A stretch of DNA of 34,196 bases. Source: Anaerolineae bacterium (GTDB lineage: Bacteria; Chloroflexota; Anaerolineae; JAFGEY01). Of this stretch, positions 33,927-34,196 are shown in pieces. Location: NCBI GenBank assembly GCA_016929205.1, contig JAFGJF010000555.1, forward strand, positions 1-34,196, in the 5' to 3' direction. The translations under genes and the position numbers were made by a program. Numbering within the stretch: the first letter of the stretch is position 1; each line of letters begins with the position of its first letter. Under the pieces are notes generated by a model. The model searched no databases. It was given only the letters and a program-made list of their open reading frames with translations, and was not told the DNA's origin.

Positions 33927-34196
33927 TTGAAGACGATAATTCACCCCCTTATCGCCGCGATCGCGGCCCTGGTTCTCGGCCTGGGCCTGGTCGTGACCTT
34001 GCCATGGGTGTTGGACCGCCCCGCGCTGGCCGGCGGCGTGATCTTTGTTGATGCCACCGCCAGCGGCGCGGCGACTGGCCTGTCCTGGACCGACGCCTAC
34101 ACCAACGTGCAAGACGCGCTGGCTGCCGCCGTCGCCGACGACGAGATCTGGATCGCCGCCGGTGTTTACTATCCCGACGAGGGCGCGGGGCAGACG
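33927..34196 (+). CDS. Secreted right-handed beta-helix protein, N-terminal part
   Basis: The frame is open from the TTG at 33927 to the right window edge (90 residues visible). Residues 1-35 form a signal peptide, with a hydrophobic core of Ala, Leu, Val and Gly after Lys2 and a probable cleavage after ALA. The following part (VDATASGAATGLSW, NVQDALAAAVADDEIWIAAGVYYPDEG) is typical of the start of right-handed parallel beta-helix repeat proteins, often adhesins or polysaccharide lyases in which the end is a membrane anchor. TTG is chosen because GGAGAAGG lies five to nine bases upstream and no ATG or GTG in frame precedes the signal sequence. Confidence 0.75.
   Translation, partial: MKTIIHPLIAAIAALVLGLGLVVTLPWVLDRPALAGGVIFVDATASGAATGLSWTDAYTNVQDALAAAVADDEIWIAAGVYYPDEGAGQT

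Overview
The window looks like a chromosomal segment of a moderately GC-rich, non-proteobacterial heterotroph. The best guess is a member of the Chloroflexota (Anaerolineae/Caldilineae type), inferred from the mix of sugar-handling genes, a LiaF-like polytopic membrane family, a YvlB-type SHOCT-like protein, a very large multi-domain sensor kinase and a secreted beta-helix protein. There is no rRNA or other marker gene, so this assignment is soft. No tRNA, CRISPR array, transposase, phage gene or integration site was seen. Almost every gene is intact and has a recognisable Shine-Dalgarno sequence, including several GTG starts and one TTG start.

Layout. 1-0.4 kb: end of a polytopic membrane protein with a good terminator. 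0.5-3.2 kb (minus): GH38 alpha-mannosidase and a translationally coupled two-cluster ferredoxin. 3.22-3.52 kb: a non-coding stretch with a same-strand array of DnaA-box-like 9-mers, two of them perfect TTATCCACA, a candidate replication origin. 3.5-8.6 kb (minus): aldo/keto reductase, 3-methyladenine glycosylase, CehA-type PHP hydrolase, SHOCT-like membrane protein and an AbgA-like M20 peptidase, closely packed. 8.7-14.7 kb (minus): SbcC and an orphan 1128-residue hybrid-sensor histidine kinase. 14.7-14.95 kb: a divergent promoter region. 14.95-16 kb (plus): manA. 16-21.1 kb (minus): MATE transporter, uxaC, a small lipoprotein, a second copy of the duplicated membrane family, and an Fpg/Nei glycosylase. 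21.2-24.4 kb (plus): Nif3-like protein, GH172 (DUF2961) hydrolase and a mandelate-racemase-group enolase-superfamily enzyme. 24.4-26.6 kb (minus): a serine palmitoyltransferase and a eukaryote-like 3-ketodihydrosphingosine reductase. 26.9-27.6 kb (minus): small membrane protein and a ribbon-helix-helix protein. 27.75-29.9 kb (plus): an unknown 85-residue protein and a 575-residue transaldolase-like enzyme. 29.9-32.6 kb (minus): glycerophosphodiester phosphodiesterase and a B12-binding radical SAM protein. 32.75-34.2 kb (plus): UbiA-type prenyltransferase and the start of a secreted beta-helix protein.

How the genes fit together. Several genes serve carbohydrate use: mannose release (GH38) and mannose-6-phosphate isomerisation (manA), uronate isomerisation (uxaC), furanoside hydrolysis (GH172) and an acid-sugar dehydratase/racemase-type enzyme. 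DNA repair is served by sbcC, mpg and the Fpg/Nei glycosylase, which are scattered. The two signals most worth following are the DnaA-box array at 3.35-3.48 kb, away from any dnaA gene, and the two-gene sphingoid-base module at 24.4-26.6 kb, which predicts that this organism makes sphingolipids.
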